DNA of 64,000 bases from Diphasiastrum complanatum (GCA_029204225.1 MU832533.1:1-64000), one strand, 5' to 3'; positions 32,601-44,869 are shown, counted from the stretch's first letter. The notes: generated by a model not told the origin, from the sequence alone. A program made the numbers and translations.

Positions 32601-32978
32601 TTTATTTCTTAATTCAGGGAATAAAACCAAAAAACCAGCATAAGCCATGTAATAAACAAAACAATTGAAAAACAAACTGAACATAGATCAACAAAAACAC
32701 AACCAAAAAATGCTATGTTGATGAAGGGCTAACATTTGGCTCCTGGGCAATGGTGCCAATGGTAAGCCAAAAAAAGGACGACTTTCCATCTCTTTTCCCA
32801 GTTGTGTGTAGTATGGGAAGTAGGCTCTGCCCAACTAGGAGCCTTGGAGATGTTGCCTGCCACCAACTAGCTTAAGATACTACCTTAAATCTGCATAAAA
32901 AAAACTAAACATTACTCACACTTACATCACCATGAAGAGGGAGGAAGAGTGATTAAGAGAGAGGGAAAGAGAGAAAAC

Positions 32979-33059
<81 letters not shown>

Positions 33060-33399
33060 TGGGCAGAGTTCTATTACTCTTCTAATGATGGAAATACAAG
33101 AAAAATGGTCCCTTTTTATAAGAGTGAGAGTGGAACCTCCTCATCACCCATTGGCTACTGAAGTTCCATTAGGATCACAATCTTGACCATGCGAATCACT
33201 CTGTGTTTCTTGGGTACAAGTTGTGTTTCCTAACTTAGGAACTTGCAAAAGCTAAGTTTAAAATATTTTATTTAAATATCAGCGCACATGGCACTTTCTA
33301 GCCAAAAGACTCAATCTTGGTCTTATATGCGTAGAATGCCAACTGTTTGCCTGATCTTAATACTTCTGACTCTCTAATGTAGAATTTGGGGTTACTGTA
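32601..33399. other. Non-coding stretch with a (GA)n microsatellite
   Basis: About 37 GA repeats lie at 32983-33056; the Arg/Glu open frame across them is an artefact. The rest shows no recognisable gene. Confidence 0.7.
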
Positions 33400-33643
33400 G
33401 AAGCCTTTTGCCTACTTTTGGAATATTTCATGTCATTCTCAGAATTGGGCAACAGCTTTACAACTCCAATTTCTATGACTAGGTTCGATGATACTTTGTG
33501 CAAGCAATTGTTTGATCTCAACATCACATAGAATTCGATCAGAAGGAGACATGTAGGAATAAGTTGCCTTTGTAGGACTTGACAATGGAACTTCTAGTAG
33601 ACGGATAAAGTATTGCTCTTTTTCCCAGAATTGAAGTGGTTTT
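33400..33643 (-). pseudogene. Pararetrovirus RT N-terminal fragment
   Basis: On the minus strand the motifs SDRILCDVEIKQLLAQSIIE and PSHRNWSCKAV match the entry region of caulimovirid and gypsy reverse transcriptases. The frame is closed soon after by stops, and the palm is not present. The fragment abuts Copia-D, on whose far side lies the protease of what is probably the same virus copy. Confidence 0.5.
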
Positions 33644-34287
33644 TGTGAAGGAATTCAGATCATTCAAGATCCAAATCCATGTCCCTGATCTTTGGTTAAG
33701 AAGAGAGCAAACCAACAATCTTGCCAATGTAGAAAAATCAACATCTACATACAAAATGAGATGCAAACTCTAAGAGATACTGATCAAACATGAACAAAAA
33801 CATAAAATATAGTTGTTGTCCATACAATTACAGTATCCTACTATATTTCACACGTGTGAAACCGAAAATAGCAATAAATGATCATTCTACACATAGAATT
33901 GCAAGATAACATCATGAGAGTGCACCAATGAGTAGTAGAACCCAAAGAGAACCATGTATAATGATGAAATGAGAGAGACAGAAAAGAGAAGATTCCTTTC
34001 TCCACGAGTCACAACAATATATAGTAGGTCAAACCCTACTTTGCCACTTGGCTTTCCCTCCAATATGAAAAATCCTACTATTTTGGGACTAGATTCAATG
34101 TACCCTAAGTTCAAATTTGAATCTCTCTCAAACTCGACTTCCAAATTTCCCACACTTTAAAAAAGTGTTTATTGAATGTATTTTAAACTAATATAACTTC
34201 AAAAAGTTTATCTCTAAATCTAAAGTGAGTTTTGGCCTCAAATGACAATTTACCAAAATATGATTAAACTTATTGAAATCTCTCACA
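33644..34287 (-). repeat. 3' LTR of Copia-D
   Basis: 644 bp, ends TGTGAAGG and CTCTCACA. The minus-strand tract GTTGAAGAGTGAG precedes it. Near-identical to 38131-38773 over most of its length. Confidence 0.92.
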
Positions 34288-34299
34288 CTCACTCTTCAA

Positions 34300-36450
34300 C
34301 TAGTTTTGGCATAGTTTTGACCATATAACTTTGATCCAACTTTAGAATGATCTCCATCCTAAGAATCGACCTTCTTTCTAAGGTTCTAAAGTATCTTTCA
34401 TAATTGATAAGAGAATAGTGTCCAAATTGGATGCTTCACTATCTCTTAAATCAATTTTACACATCAACATATAACTAGAACATGAAAAACCATATAGAAT
34501 GTAAATGAAATGATTCCTCCATGCTTCAAACTTTGAACTCTCTGGAAAATTACAGCAACCAAACCATAAATATGAATGATGACCATTTGCTTGCTTGTCT
34601 CCTCCAACTTTGTCCTTTCTTGATATGTCTTTACCATAAAACTCCATGAATGAGCCTCCATCTCCATCTTGCCACAAGATATCATCAACACTTGATGACT
34701 ACGACATGAATGAGTGACATAATGAGCCTCCAATAGCTTCATTTCCATCAACAAAGCCATCCAAGAATGCTAGTACAACTCCAACAATAAGATATTGCAA
34801 GCAATGTAGCTAGTTTGTGCATATCTTGACAATTTGGACACATTCACATGAAATAGCTCAAACATGAGATAGAAGAAGTAATGTAAACTTAAAAAACACT
34901 TCCTTGTTGCTCCTTTGACCTTACTTGAGTCTTCAAACACCTAAAAAAATAGATCCATAACATATTTGCCAAATAACCTTCCTTTAATGCTCTTGACTAG
35001 CTCCAAATTGTCACCTTTCCTTTTGTGTTGTTGAAGCCCTTTGAGACCAACCTCTTGATCTTCCTCTTGACCATCAAAGTCATTGAACAAACTTTGTTTT
35101 CCAGATCCATTCTTGCTGTAAAATCATGAAGACATCCATCTACTTGCATAGCATCATCTACACAAGAAGATTCTCCAAAACATGTGAGTAAAGCAAAGTG
35201 AGTCGATTCCACTTGCTTACTTTTCTCTTGAACATCAAAGATATCAAAGATATGAATAACTTCAGGCCTGACCCTCTAGAAATATTCCCTCTCAAACATA
35301 TGATCTAGATCCAACAGGATCTCATCAATGCTTGATCTCGAATTTCCACAAAGGCTAGTGAAAACAATGCCACCATCATAAATCAAAAGATATATTCCAA
35401 ACTTTTCATCCAACAGAAGTAGAGTAGGTGAAGATGAGTATCAAACCTGATAAACCTAGCCTCTTGAGTCCATAACAAACCTCAATAAGCTGCTTTGAAA
35501 AAATTGCCTCTTGATTTGCTCCATGTAGTCTTCTTCAACCAACCTTTTGCCATCTCGATCATGAGTGATCAATTCACAATCATAGAATCCTTTGAGTTGA
35601 TGAAGAGATGTGAGAACCATGCCTTGGATATTTCCAAAAAACCAATCTTACATTGGTCTTTCCTTCATAAGACTCCCTCTTAATGATTGCATCATAAGAA
35701 GTAAAGACCTCAAAAATATTAGAAGCCATGAAAAAATGATTAGTACCTTCAACATAAGGATTATTGAAGTACTCTCTTTTTTCAAACAAGAAATTCTACC
35801 CAATGATTTAGGTAATGGCTCATATGATAATGATTCTTCCTCACTATCATTCACAATGACATCATTCAAAGTACATCATCCTACTTTGAAGTCTTCACAT
35901 CTCTTCTTCTTGACTTGTGACTATTTCCCTCACCTAGTCTCTTGATAGAACCATTTGATCTACTCTCTTTATGAAGACATGTGACTCCATTTGCTGGAAA
36001 AATGACTTTCTTGGAATCATCACAAAATAATGTAGAAGAACCACCTCCTTCATGCATGCATCTAGCAACATCTTTTTCCATATGATCAAAGAAATCATTA
36101 ACAACAATCTTTTCCAAGGAAGAAACTTCACCATCTCCATTGATGAAGTTACCTCTTTCCTTACCTTTTGCATGCTTTCACTTGTCAGAAGAACCATTGA
36201 AACACCATCATTATCCTCGAGACTAGCCAAGTTAGCACAAAGATGAACATCTTCAAGAAGCATATTAGATCTTGACCTAAATCTAGCATAAGGAAGATTT
36301 TTAGACTTTGCATAAGATCCACCAATCTTATTGATGCTAAAAGGTAACTTTGGAAAGTTGAGACCAATCTCCTTTTTCATTCCATCCTTTTTGCTAGCCA
36401 TAACAAAAGCATCAAGCTTGAAAAGTCTACCTTGTCTATTGCCCCTAGTA
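34300..36450 (-). pseudogene. Extra ORF region of Copia-D, no homology to pol
   Basis: Following a leftover pre-integrase linker (GRQGRLFKLDAF near 36430), the minus strand encodes several overlapping open frames, for instance 35934-36503, 35881-36117, 35648-35869, 34997-35212 and 34378-34677. Short motifs are shared with the plus-strand ORF at 57857-58888: FEREY near 35297, GDGGSFME near 34650, CKIDLRDSEASNLDTI near 34440 and TLERRSI near 34340. A hydrophobic segment (YILYGFSCSSYMLM) precedes the CKID motif in both copies. I do not recognise the protein. The many frameshifts show decay of this copy. Confidence 0.6.
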
Positions 36451-36483
36451 GCCAAGATTTCTTCCTTTGTAATGAAACAAGCA

Positions 36484-36864
36484 TCACCACCAAACTTTAC
36501 CATGTATCCTTACTCTATCATTTGACCAACACTTAGCAAATTCTTTGAAAGTGAAAGAATGTAAAGAACACCATCGTCTTGTTTTCCTATAAGTAGAAAG
36601 ACAAATAGGAATTGAACCAATACCTTTGATCACACACTCACCGCCATTGGCCATGTGAATTGCTTTCTTAGCTCCATCATAAGTGACCAAAGAAGTAAAG
36701 AACTCCTTGTGACTAGTCATGTGTGAACTAGCTCCACTATCAATCCACCATGAATCTTTGTCACCTTCACTTGATATTGGACTTGAAGAACACATCAAAA
36801 GAGAATCACAACCACCTAGACTCCTCATCATTAGTAGTAAAGTTGATTTGCTTGCTACCTTCAT
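36484..36864 (-). pseudogene. Copia-D protease
   Basis: Retropepsin with SWWIDSGASSHMTSHKE and downstream ECVIKGIGSIP. A frameshift after about 70 codons replaces the expected VLYVPxLxxNLLS motif, but the sequence then returns to the usual GRLFKL linker. The upstream zinc knuckle is CFYCGIKGHFSNKC (near 36890-36930), intact. Confidence 0.85.
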
Positions 36865-36884
36865 CTCTTTGCTTCTTCAAACAT

Positions 36885-37536
36885 TTATTAGAAAAATGCC
36901 CTTTGATTCCACAATAGAAGCATTTTAACTTTGACTTATCTTTCTTTTTGCCAAAAAAAAGAAGTCTCACCTTGATCTTGTCCTTTTGACCACTTGCCTT
37001 TGCCTTTTCCTATGCCCTTAAACTTGTCTTTGATGAACACAGCCTCCTCTTCATAATGAGATGTCGATGTAGATCCACCTCCTCTTGATTGAAGCCTATA
37101 CTCCTCGTTCACCAATATCTCTTGCAAATCCACAATACTTGGCAAAGTCTTTTGCAAAACTTTGAACAAGATTAGCATGATCATCTAACAAGCCATTAAG
37201 TATAACTTGAACAAGTTCTACCTCCTTAATGCTTTCATCATTACATGTTAACTCATCATTGAATGCTTTAAAAGCCTCCAAAGATGATGTGCACTTACCA
37301 ATCTCCTTAAGAAGTCCATTGGTAACATTCATCTTAATCATGTGTAGAGCCCTTTTGGCCCTCTTATCATATCTCATTTGATCTTGTTGAGTTTTTGGTC
37401 TCTCCTCCAAACCTACAACAATATACAAAACATCATTCATTTCAAGAAGTGATTCCATCCTCACTTTCCACAATGAATAGTTACTTGAGGTAAGCCTATC
37501 ATTGCCTTCCAACATGAATCCACCACTTATAGCCAT
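36885..37536 (-). pseudogene. Copia-D gag
   Basis: UBN2-type gag from the ATG at 37536 (MAISGGFMLEGNDRLTSSNY), with RALHMIKMNVTNGLLKEIG and VELVQVILNGLLDDHANLV. About 50 codons present in Copia-B between KEAWDTLKTIYE and ELVQV are shortened here. A frameshift near 37140 separates the capsid part from the basic region and zinc knuckle. Confidence 0.88.
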
Positions 37537-38118
37537 GTTGCAATGACCTCATCTTCTTCTTTCAACCTGTTCCAATGCACAAAGAACTCTCTTGAATGTC
37601 AACAAATGAACTCAAGAAGAAATCACAAAGATATGGAACCTCTCAAATCTCTTCTAGCACTTCTAACTAAAAAATCAACATGTGAAATCTTGATCAACCT
37701 ATGACCTATCCTCAATCTAATGATTTTTGCCACTTCCTAAGATTGAAACACACTCAAATGAAGTTCAGTAACCTCACAAACTAGAGATCCAATCAAAATT
37801 AGAGTTTTGACACAATCACAAAAAATTAAATATCTCAAATTCTATATGCAATTTTTAAAAACTTGATATATCATTTTGTAGCCTCCAATGAGACCTTCCT
37901 AATGCACCAAAAGTCTTCTAATTCTAGTAAACCAAGTCTGAAATCGGAATTGATCAAGTATATAACCCTATATTGAGTTTTGACCTACAAAAGATCAATT
38001 CTACATATGCAAAAATGGAGATTTTTGAGTAAAAATCAATCTAGCATGCTCTAGCATTGGTAACTTCTCCAAATCTTTGATAAATGTGGTTTATCCTTTC
38101 ATAAACTGAAACACTATA

Positions 38119-38130
38119 GCTCTGATACCA
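38119..38130 (-). other. Primer-binding site of Copia-D
   Basis: Minus-strand TGGTATCAGAGC, perfect initiator tRNA-Met complement adjoining the 5' LTR. Confidence 0.95.
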
Positions 38131-38773
38131 TGTGAAGTATTTCAGATCATTCAAGATCCAAATCCATGTCCCTAATCTTTGGTTAAGAAGAGAGCAAACC
38201 AACAATCTTGCCAATGTAGAAAAATCAGCATCTACATACAAAATGAGATGCAAACTCTGAGAGATACTGATCAAACATGAACCAAGATATAAAATATAGT
38301 TGTTCTCCATACAATTATAGTACCCTACTATATTTCATACATGTGGAACCAAAAATAGCAATAAATGATCATTTTACACATAGAATTGCAAGATAACATC
38401 ATGAGAGTGCATCAATGAGTAGTAGAACCCAAAGAGAACCATGTATAATGATGAAATGAGAGAGAGAAGAGAGAATATTCCTTTCTCCATGAGTTACAAC
38501 AATATATAACAGGTTGAAACCCTAATTTGACACTTGGCTTTCCCTTCACTATGAAAAGCCCTACTATTTTGGGACTAGATTCAATGTACCCAAAGTTCAA
38601 ATTTGAATCTCTCTCAAAATCGACTACCAACTTTCCCACACTTTCAAAAAGTGTTTATTGAATTTATTTTACACTAATATAACTTCAAAAAGTTTATCTC
38701 TAAGTCTAAAATGATTTTTGGCCTCAATTGACAATTTACCAAAATATGACTAAACTTGTTGAAATCTCTCACA
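38131..38773 (-). repeat. 5' LTR of Copia-D
   Basis: 643 bp from TGTGAAGTAT to CTCTCACA, paired with 33644-34287. The two differ by scattered substitutions and a few small indels, so the insertion is not very recent. Confidence 0.92.
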
Positions 38774-39300
38774 AGTTGTCATGAATGTACTGTCAAATCT
38801 TTCAAAAAATAGCAGTAATATGTTCTTAATGTTGAGAGACCTGATATTGAAACCATGTTAGATGTTGTTCAAAGCAGTAGTCCATTTTTACCCATGATAG
38901 GTTGTTGCATTGGACTATGATAGGATGCATCAGTGGAAGCTTGTATTCGGATTGGCGATAGATAACTGTCAAGCTCTCTTGTTTTAGAAGCAATGGGCAC
39001 AGACGTTGTAGAACATCATAGCCAATGATAAAATTAATAGAATGATGTTATAAACCTTTGAAGTTGATGATGAGCTCGAGCAATCCAAAGAGAACAGGGA
39101 TGGTAACACTATGGTGCAGCAAGCCAGGTTTGTTGTTAGAGCAAACCACTTTGACTGGGTTATCTTCTTTCCGAATCATGTGAGAGAGAAACAACTTTAG
39201 ATTTGCAGATAAAATTGTTGCGCCGGTATCAACCATTGTGGTAAAAAGAGATATATTTTGTTTTGGAGAAATGAGACACTGAATCTGGATATGAGAAACA
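38774..39300 (-). pseudogene. Pararetrovirus aspartic protease fragment
   Basis: Minus-strand retropepsin-like segment with MVDTGATILSANLKLF (catalytic Asp) and, after a TAA near 39045, FIIGYDVLQ, the conserved second half of the fold. The DTGA form and context fit caulimovirid protease rather than the copia DSGA form. Coding sequence runs to the edge of Copia-D, and related viral RT sequence lies on the other side. Confidence 0.6.
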
Positions 39301-40126
39301 CAGGAGACTGATCTCTACAGAACAAATTTGAGAGGCTCTAACAACATCATTTTCTCACTGTCTAAGGAAGAGGTTGATGTAGATGCAGGTTCAATTGATC
39401 TCTGCAGAACATTGATGGGTTCAGACTCTCTGTAGAAGAGGATGAATCAATAGTGCGAGGGAGAGAATCAGCAGGTAACTTCTGAACTTGATGTAGCTAG
39501 ATCTTGGGTTTATGAAGAAACAAGATTTTGGCAATGGCTTCTCTCTTTTGAATCATGTAAAGAGTTTGAGATCTATTAAACAGGTGGATACAAATGGTTT
39601 GAGGGACCGTATAGGCTTGAAGCAAAGGAGGCCGATGAATGGTATGTACTTGAAAGATATAACCTTTAGGAGGCTAGACAGAAATTCCAATGTTGATTGT
39701 ATACGTCTCTCGGGATGTAATGGAGATGTTAGCTTTTGCTTTGATCAGGTAACGATCAGCTTGTAAATCAATTTACAAAGGTGGTTATGCACAGAAAACA
39801 AAGCAACGTTGGATGTATTCATAGCAGCGATACAAATTTCTTCTTCAGAGATGGTAGGAGAATAAGAACAAGGTTGTAAAATAGGGGAATTTTGAGATCA
39901 ATAAACAGGTGTTTGAGGTGTGTATGGAGGAACCTGAGGACGTCTACAGGATTTTCGTTGAGGATGTTGTGTCCAAGGGGCATGACGAGAGAAGGATGTA
40001 CGGGTTGGGGGTTTCAGAATGGACTTTGAGATTGGAATTTAGAAGGTCAATGACTGGGGATTGATCAAGAGAACTCATTTCTTGAATGGTCTTGGCAAGA
40101 ATTCTTTTGAAGCAATGAAGGGAAGA
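39301..40126 (-). pseudogene. Pararetrovirus-like region upstream of the protease
   Basis: Several minus-strand open stretches. Near 39640-39760, YLIKAKANISITSRETYTIN and a following GIS..PPKGY weakly resemble a dUTPase-like fold, which some badnaviruses carry before the protease; this is a tentative idea. Further up, FKRILAKTIQEMSSLDQSPV (near 40050-40110) belongs to an open frame I cannot name. The region ends where the Copia-E LTR begins. Confidence 0.3.
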
Positions 40127-40978
40127 AATCGCGAAAGGAAACAATCGTGAATAGCTTCTATTTTGGATGGAGTTCAGATGTGGTCGCTGGACACTACCAT
40201 CTGAATCACTCCTACAGTCCTCAAGAATGTAGTCAGGCACTGCTGATCTACGTTAATAAATTAATGCAGCATTCAACAAATTCAACCAATGTGCGAAATT
40301 GAAATGAATGGGAGAATCAGACACACAAATAACTGTAGATAAATTTGCATTCAAGATCATACATCATAAAAGAAGACATGTGCACAATGGCTACCAAATT
40401 ATCTATTGATTTTCTTTGATTCTTCAAGCACTGCACGCATATCCACGTAGTGCGTTGGCATGAGAGAAATACAGTTCTTTCACGGATGGATGTCTCGCTT
40501 ACTAGCGGACGTGTGGATCACTCTGGATCCTGCTCACAGAACTTGTCTCGCACGCAGGCAGACTTCTTGTCTGTATTTCATCTTGATTGCTAACTAGCAT
40601 CAAACTACTTCAACATCTCTGTATATTCGTATATCTATCTATCAAGTATCATCCAGTAAGTATATAGTCGCTCTTTGTAACATTTTAGATTAGAGTAATT
40701 AAATCTACAACTAATTAGAGAATTACAAGAGTGGTGGATTAGCCACCATCTAGAGTGTATCTGCTGACATCATGCCATCAGATTCCGTCGTCTGACTTTC
40801 TCATGTTGGACCCCAAAAGATTCTCGTTCGTGAATCTTTTGTGTTCATGTCTCCCCATCAGGAGTTCGCAAAACTTTCGTGATTTGTGTCTCTTGACTTT
40901 CGTGTTCGCAAATATCTTTGTCAGGCAGAGGGCTGAAAGCTAGCAAAGCTTTGTAAATAGAAACGTTTTGTTTTCTTA
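40127..40978 (-). repeat. 3' LTR of Copia-E, truncated at its left end
   Basis: Homologous to the right-hand part of the solo LTR at 24127-25386. The right edge is at TTTTCTTA, next to the minus-strand polypurine tract TGATTTGAGAGAGAGC (40979-40994). Confidence 0.7.
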
Positions 40979-40991
40979 GCTCTCTCTCAAA

Positions 40992-42045
40992 TCATGATAG
41001 CTTTACGATCCCAAGCCTACTCCTCTGTCTCTCAAAAAGTCTTTTGTCCAGGGCTTTGGTGAAGATGTCAGCAACCATGTCTTTCGTTCCGATGAAAGTG
41101 GTATGTAGCATCTTCTTTTCAATTAGATCCCTGATCAAGTGATTCTTGATTGCAATGTGCTTTGTTCTAGAATGGAACACAGGATCTTTCTTCAAGTGTA
41201 TTGAAGATTTGTTGTTCATCTGCAAGACCAGAGGCGCATTTCTTGTTTCGCCCAATTCATCTAGGAACTGCCTTAGCCAGATTATTTTGTTGGCCATCTT
41301 TGCTGTTGTAATATACTCTGCTTCGCAGGTTGACTAGGCCACAACGGTCTGCTTCTTGCTGACCCAGAGAACTGTTGCTCCTGATACGATGGCGCATCCT
41401 CCTGAGACACTCTTACAATCTCCCAACTAGCATCGCTATAGGAAAGCATCCTGAAACCTGCATCGCGACAATAACACAAGCCATAATTTTTTTGTTAATT
41501 CAAGATATTGCAAAATTTGTTTTGCAATCTTCCAATGTGTCGAGCCTGGGTTCGTTCAAAATTGGCTCATCCTGAATACTGCATAAGCAATATCAGGACG
41601 TGTGTTGTCAGCAAGGTACATCAGTGATCCTATCAGTTCTTCTAAGGTGTGAACTTCATCTGTTCTCTCTCTTCCTCAGTCTTCGGACAGTCATCACTTG
41701 TCAGCACCGTCCCTGCGAGCATCGAAGTATTCGCTCCTTTGCAGTTCAGCATCCCAAAATTCTCTAGGATCTTCTGGGTGTATCTAGACTGGTGAAGATA
41801 TAGCTTACTTCCCTCATATTCCCTTTCAATTTGCAAGCCTAGGTAACACCTGGCTTCTCCCAGATTCACAATCTCGAAATGTTTCGAGATGTGTGTCTTC
41901 ACTTTAGCAATTAGCTGCTCACTCTTGCAAAGTATCTGAGTGTCGTCCACATACATAGCCACAATGATGATCTGCCCATCTGTAACTCTGACATATACAT
42001 TAGAATCATCCAACAGAGGCTTGAATTCTAATGATTTCAGGGCTT
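40992..42045 (-). pseudogene. Copia-E RT C-terminus and RNase H
   Basis: From right to left: RT with IIIVAMYVDDTQILCKSEQL (catalytic YVDD), HFEIVNLGEARCYLGLQIE and HQSRYTQKILENFGM; then, after frameshifts near 41640 and 41400, RNase H with LSYSDASWEI, ATVLWVSKKQTVVA, STCEAEYITTA and HSRTKHIAIKNHLIRDLIE, ending RLGIVKLS. The element is cut near 42045-42093, where gypsy sequence starts, so its 5' half is missing from this window. Confidence 0.88.
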
Positions 42046-42093
42046 GATCTTAGTGTGATCTCAATCGAGCCCACTTTTTAATCTCAACCGAAT

Positions 42094-43175
42094 CTTTTAC
42101 AAGTAGAAGTGAGGAAGACCTCCAAATCCAAGGTAGATCCTCCAAATGTCCTCCAAGCAACTTGCAAGCTTCAAGATGCTCCCCAACTCCAAGCTAGGAT
42201 GCCTCCACTTGCAAGTAAGGATCTGCAAGCCTCCAAGGATCTCTCCTCCACCTATGTCCCTACTCTTTAAACACAAAGATAGATAACAAGCTGGCCTCAA
42301 GTATTCACCACCTAACCATAGCTAGATCCAAGCTCCAAGCAAGACCTATCTAGCACCCCCTTGCTAACCATAAACAAATCACAAGCATACCACAACACTC
42401 CATAGCATACTCAAGATCCAAACCCTACTTATGTCCCATACCATAAGCAAGATCCAAACCTCAAGCATACTACCACAAGAAAGCACTCTACACACTAGTA
42501 GCAACACTAGAGCATAAGCCAAGCAAACAAGAGAGATCTCTCTCTCCCAATGGGCGCTCTACTACCCTCATATAGATGGCCCATGGACCCCTCCAATGCA
42601 CAATGGAGTTCCATGCTCATCCAATGAGAGAGAGAGAGAAGCCTAGGGGAGTTAAAGAATCTCCAAGAGCCTCCATAAGCTTATGGAATGTCAAGAGACT
42701 CCTTCCATAACCTATGACTCTTTGAATGCCTTTCTTGTGGGAGTTGGGAACTCAATGGACACTTTAAAAGGGCGCCCTCCTACTAGGTCCCATTGCCCAA
42801 GTTCTGCAAGTATACTTTGGTCCTAGACCAATAAAGTGATATGGTTCAAGGTTGAGGCCCAAGGTTTAGAAAAATAGTCATCCAATGACTTTCTAACACC
42901 TCTCTAGGTTCCATACCTTTATCCAAGGCATAGACACCTACCTGTCCTTAACCAAGGACACTAGTACTTTAATCTAAGGCACCTACCCTTAATACTAAGG
43001 GTACCTCTTAACCAAGGGTCACGTGACTCCATACCCCCAACTAAGGTATAGTCACTTGTCTGCCCTTATACAAGGGGACATATCCTTAATCTTAAAGGTA
43101 CCTTACCATTTAGCCCCCAACACTAAATGGACTATTAGGGGTCTGAAGTACTGCTAGTTACATAGGTATGTAACA
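42094..43175 (-). repeat. 3' LTR of Gypsy-1
   Basis: About 1080 bp. The element-side end is TGTTACATACC after the minus-strand tract AGGGGGAAAGAA (43176-43187). The other end, near CTTGTAAAAG, is uncertain by a few bases. Both LTR copies share the series of AACCAAGGRYAC- and CTAAGG-rich short repeats near 42900-43090. Confidence 0.88.
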
Positions 43176-43251
43176 TTCTTTCCCCCTAAACTTAAATTTT
43201 TCCTTGTAGGAAAAAATTTGGAAAATTCTTCTGGAGATTCGTCTCCTTTTC

Positions 43252-43446
43252 TCAGGAATCCTCCTGTTCTGATTTGCCCCTCCACCTGACTAAAAATTTC
43301 CAAAGCACTCTACTTCGTAGAGTTCTCTGTCGGCTATTAACAATCGCCTCGGATTCAGGTGGTCCACTCAGGGACTCATCACAAAGAAGTTTCACTAGAT
43401 CTTCCACAGGGACCAGGGTCTCCCCAACTCCCAACGAGGGTTTCAA
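43252..43446 (-). pseudogene. Gypsy-1 chromodomain-like C-terminus
   Basis: RQRTLRSRVLWKFLVRWRGK followed by a Glu/Asp-rich stretch and Trp matches the chromodomain end of chromovirus integrases (core pattern FLVKWxGxxxxExTWE). Chromodomains direct integration towards methylated chromatin in this clade. Confidence 0.6.
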
Positions 43447-43548
43447 GTTACTAACGTGGAAGACAAGATGAATTTCAACGTTAGCTGGAAGGTCTAGTTG
43501 TATGCGACCTTGTTTATCACTTGGATAACCTTAAAAGGACCGCAATGC

Positions 43549-44508
43549 CTAGGTGCCAACTTTGCACACTTTAATAGTTTTCAAGCCCCTAGTGTGACTA
43601 GGGACTCTAAAAAATGCCCAATCGTTGACCATTAATACCTTGTGCTTCCAAGATAGATCAGCATAGTGCCTTGCCCTGTCGTGGGCACTTCTTATGCTAT
43701 CTTTAGCTAGCTGTAACATTTCTTGCATATCCGCAAGGAAATCAGCTGCGGCTTGCACCCGTAGGTTTTTCATGCCAACGCTCATTGGTGATCGAGGTTG
43801 AAAACCATACATAAGCATGAAAGGGTTGAATCCGGTCGCTGAATGTTTTGCACTGTTATATTCAAATTCCACCAGTGGAAGGTACTGTTCTCAATCAGAC
43901 TGCCGATGGCCCACATATGCTCAATGCATATCCTCCATCGTTTGATTGGTCCTTTCCGTTTGACCGTCTGATTTCGGATGATCTGTAGGACTCAAACTTA
44001 AAGTTGTTTTCAACTTTTCAAATACAGCTTGCAAAAAATTCCCAGTGAATTTTGGATCACGGTCACTGACAATATCGCAAGGCAGCCCGTATAGTCGAAA
44101 AAGCTTCTCAACAAATAGTTGAGCTAGTTCTGAAGCTTTAAAAGTAGTTTTCATTGGGATAAATTGAGCAAACTTCGTAAGTCTGTCAACAATGACCCAA
44201 ACCGAATCGTGGCCCTTCCCTGTACGTGGAAGCTCGACCACAAAATCCATAGATATATTTTCCCACTTTGCGGTAGGAATATCTTAAGGATGTAATAGGC
44301 CACTAGCTATTAGCCTCTCTGCTTTATTTAACTGGCACTTAGTACATCTAAGTACATAGGCCTCTACCTGACTTTTCATCTTAGGCCACCAAAATTGCCT
44401 TCGAACTAGGTCAAGTGTTCTTTGTATACCCGGATGTCCTACGCATGGACTATCATGATACTCATGCAAGATTTGGGCCCTTACAGTGTCATTCTCCGGT
44501 ACACACAC
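43549..44508 (-). pseudogene. Gypsy-1 integrase
   Basis: The zinc domain has HEYHDSPCVGHPG and CTKCQLNK; the core has VWVIVDRLTKFAQFIPMK (first Asp), CDIVSDRDPKFTGNF (second Asp) and SDGQTERTNQTMEDM (Glu). The C-terminal part contains ATGFNPFMLMYGFQPRSP and DWAFFRVPSHTRGLK. Stops separate the three blocks: TAA near 44284, one near 43921, and another at 43549. The catalytic D, D and E are all kept. Confidence 0.92.
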
Positions 44509-44554
44509 CTTTCCTTTACGAAATAAAATCTTGTTTCAAAATAGAAAATTTGTT

Positions 44555-44869
44555 TCAGTCTTTCCCTGATTCAAGGAATCTTGCAAACCTGAATCGACCC
44601 CCGAAAGTACTTGTTGCCAATACTTTCCAAAAAAAAGGATCGGACTCATATAGTCCTTGAAGAGACTGAAACAACTCCGGTTCTATAATAGTAAAATACA
44701 ACTGATTAATAACCGGTAACCGACTCAAAGCATCCGCTAGAGTATTTTGACTTCCTTTACAATAACATAAAGAAAAGTCAAAGATTTGCATCAGCTCAGC
44801 CCATCTAGCTTGTCTCCCCTTTAAATCTGTAGCATCACAGAAATATCGAAGAGTCTGATGATCCGTCAA
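44555..44869 (-). pseudogene. Gypsy-1 RNase H
   Basis: TDHQTLRYFCDATDLKGRQ, WAELMQIFDFSLCYCKGSQN and TLADALSRLP are classic gypsy RNase H motifs. The upstream part (44870-45060; [16 protein letters not shown]-like) is in a different frame. Confidence 0.9.

Larger units (their letters stand above)
33644..38773 (-). mobile_element. Copia-D: pol-less LTR element with gag, protease and an extra 3' ORF
   Basis: Two LTRs of about equal length (33644-34287 and 38131-38773) and a perfect primer site define a complete element on the minus strand. Gag and protease are copia-type, but no integrase, RT or RNase H can be found. The 1.7 to 2 kb between protease and polypurine tract encode an unrelated protein, also present at 57857-58888. 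Such an element would depend on another copia for reverse transcription and integration. Confidence 0.85.

Noticed and set aside
32949-33161. Arg-Glu-rich ORF
   Set aside because: It is the (GA)n microsatellite read in frame.
34464-34760. ORF at 34464-34760, minus strand, as a separate gene
   Set aside because: It overlaps the frame with DGGSFME and CKIDLRDSEAS, which is the one shared with the 58-kb copy.
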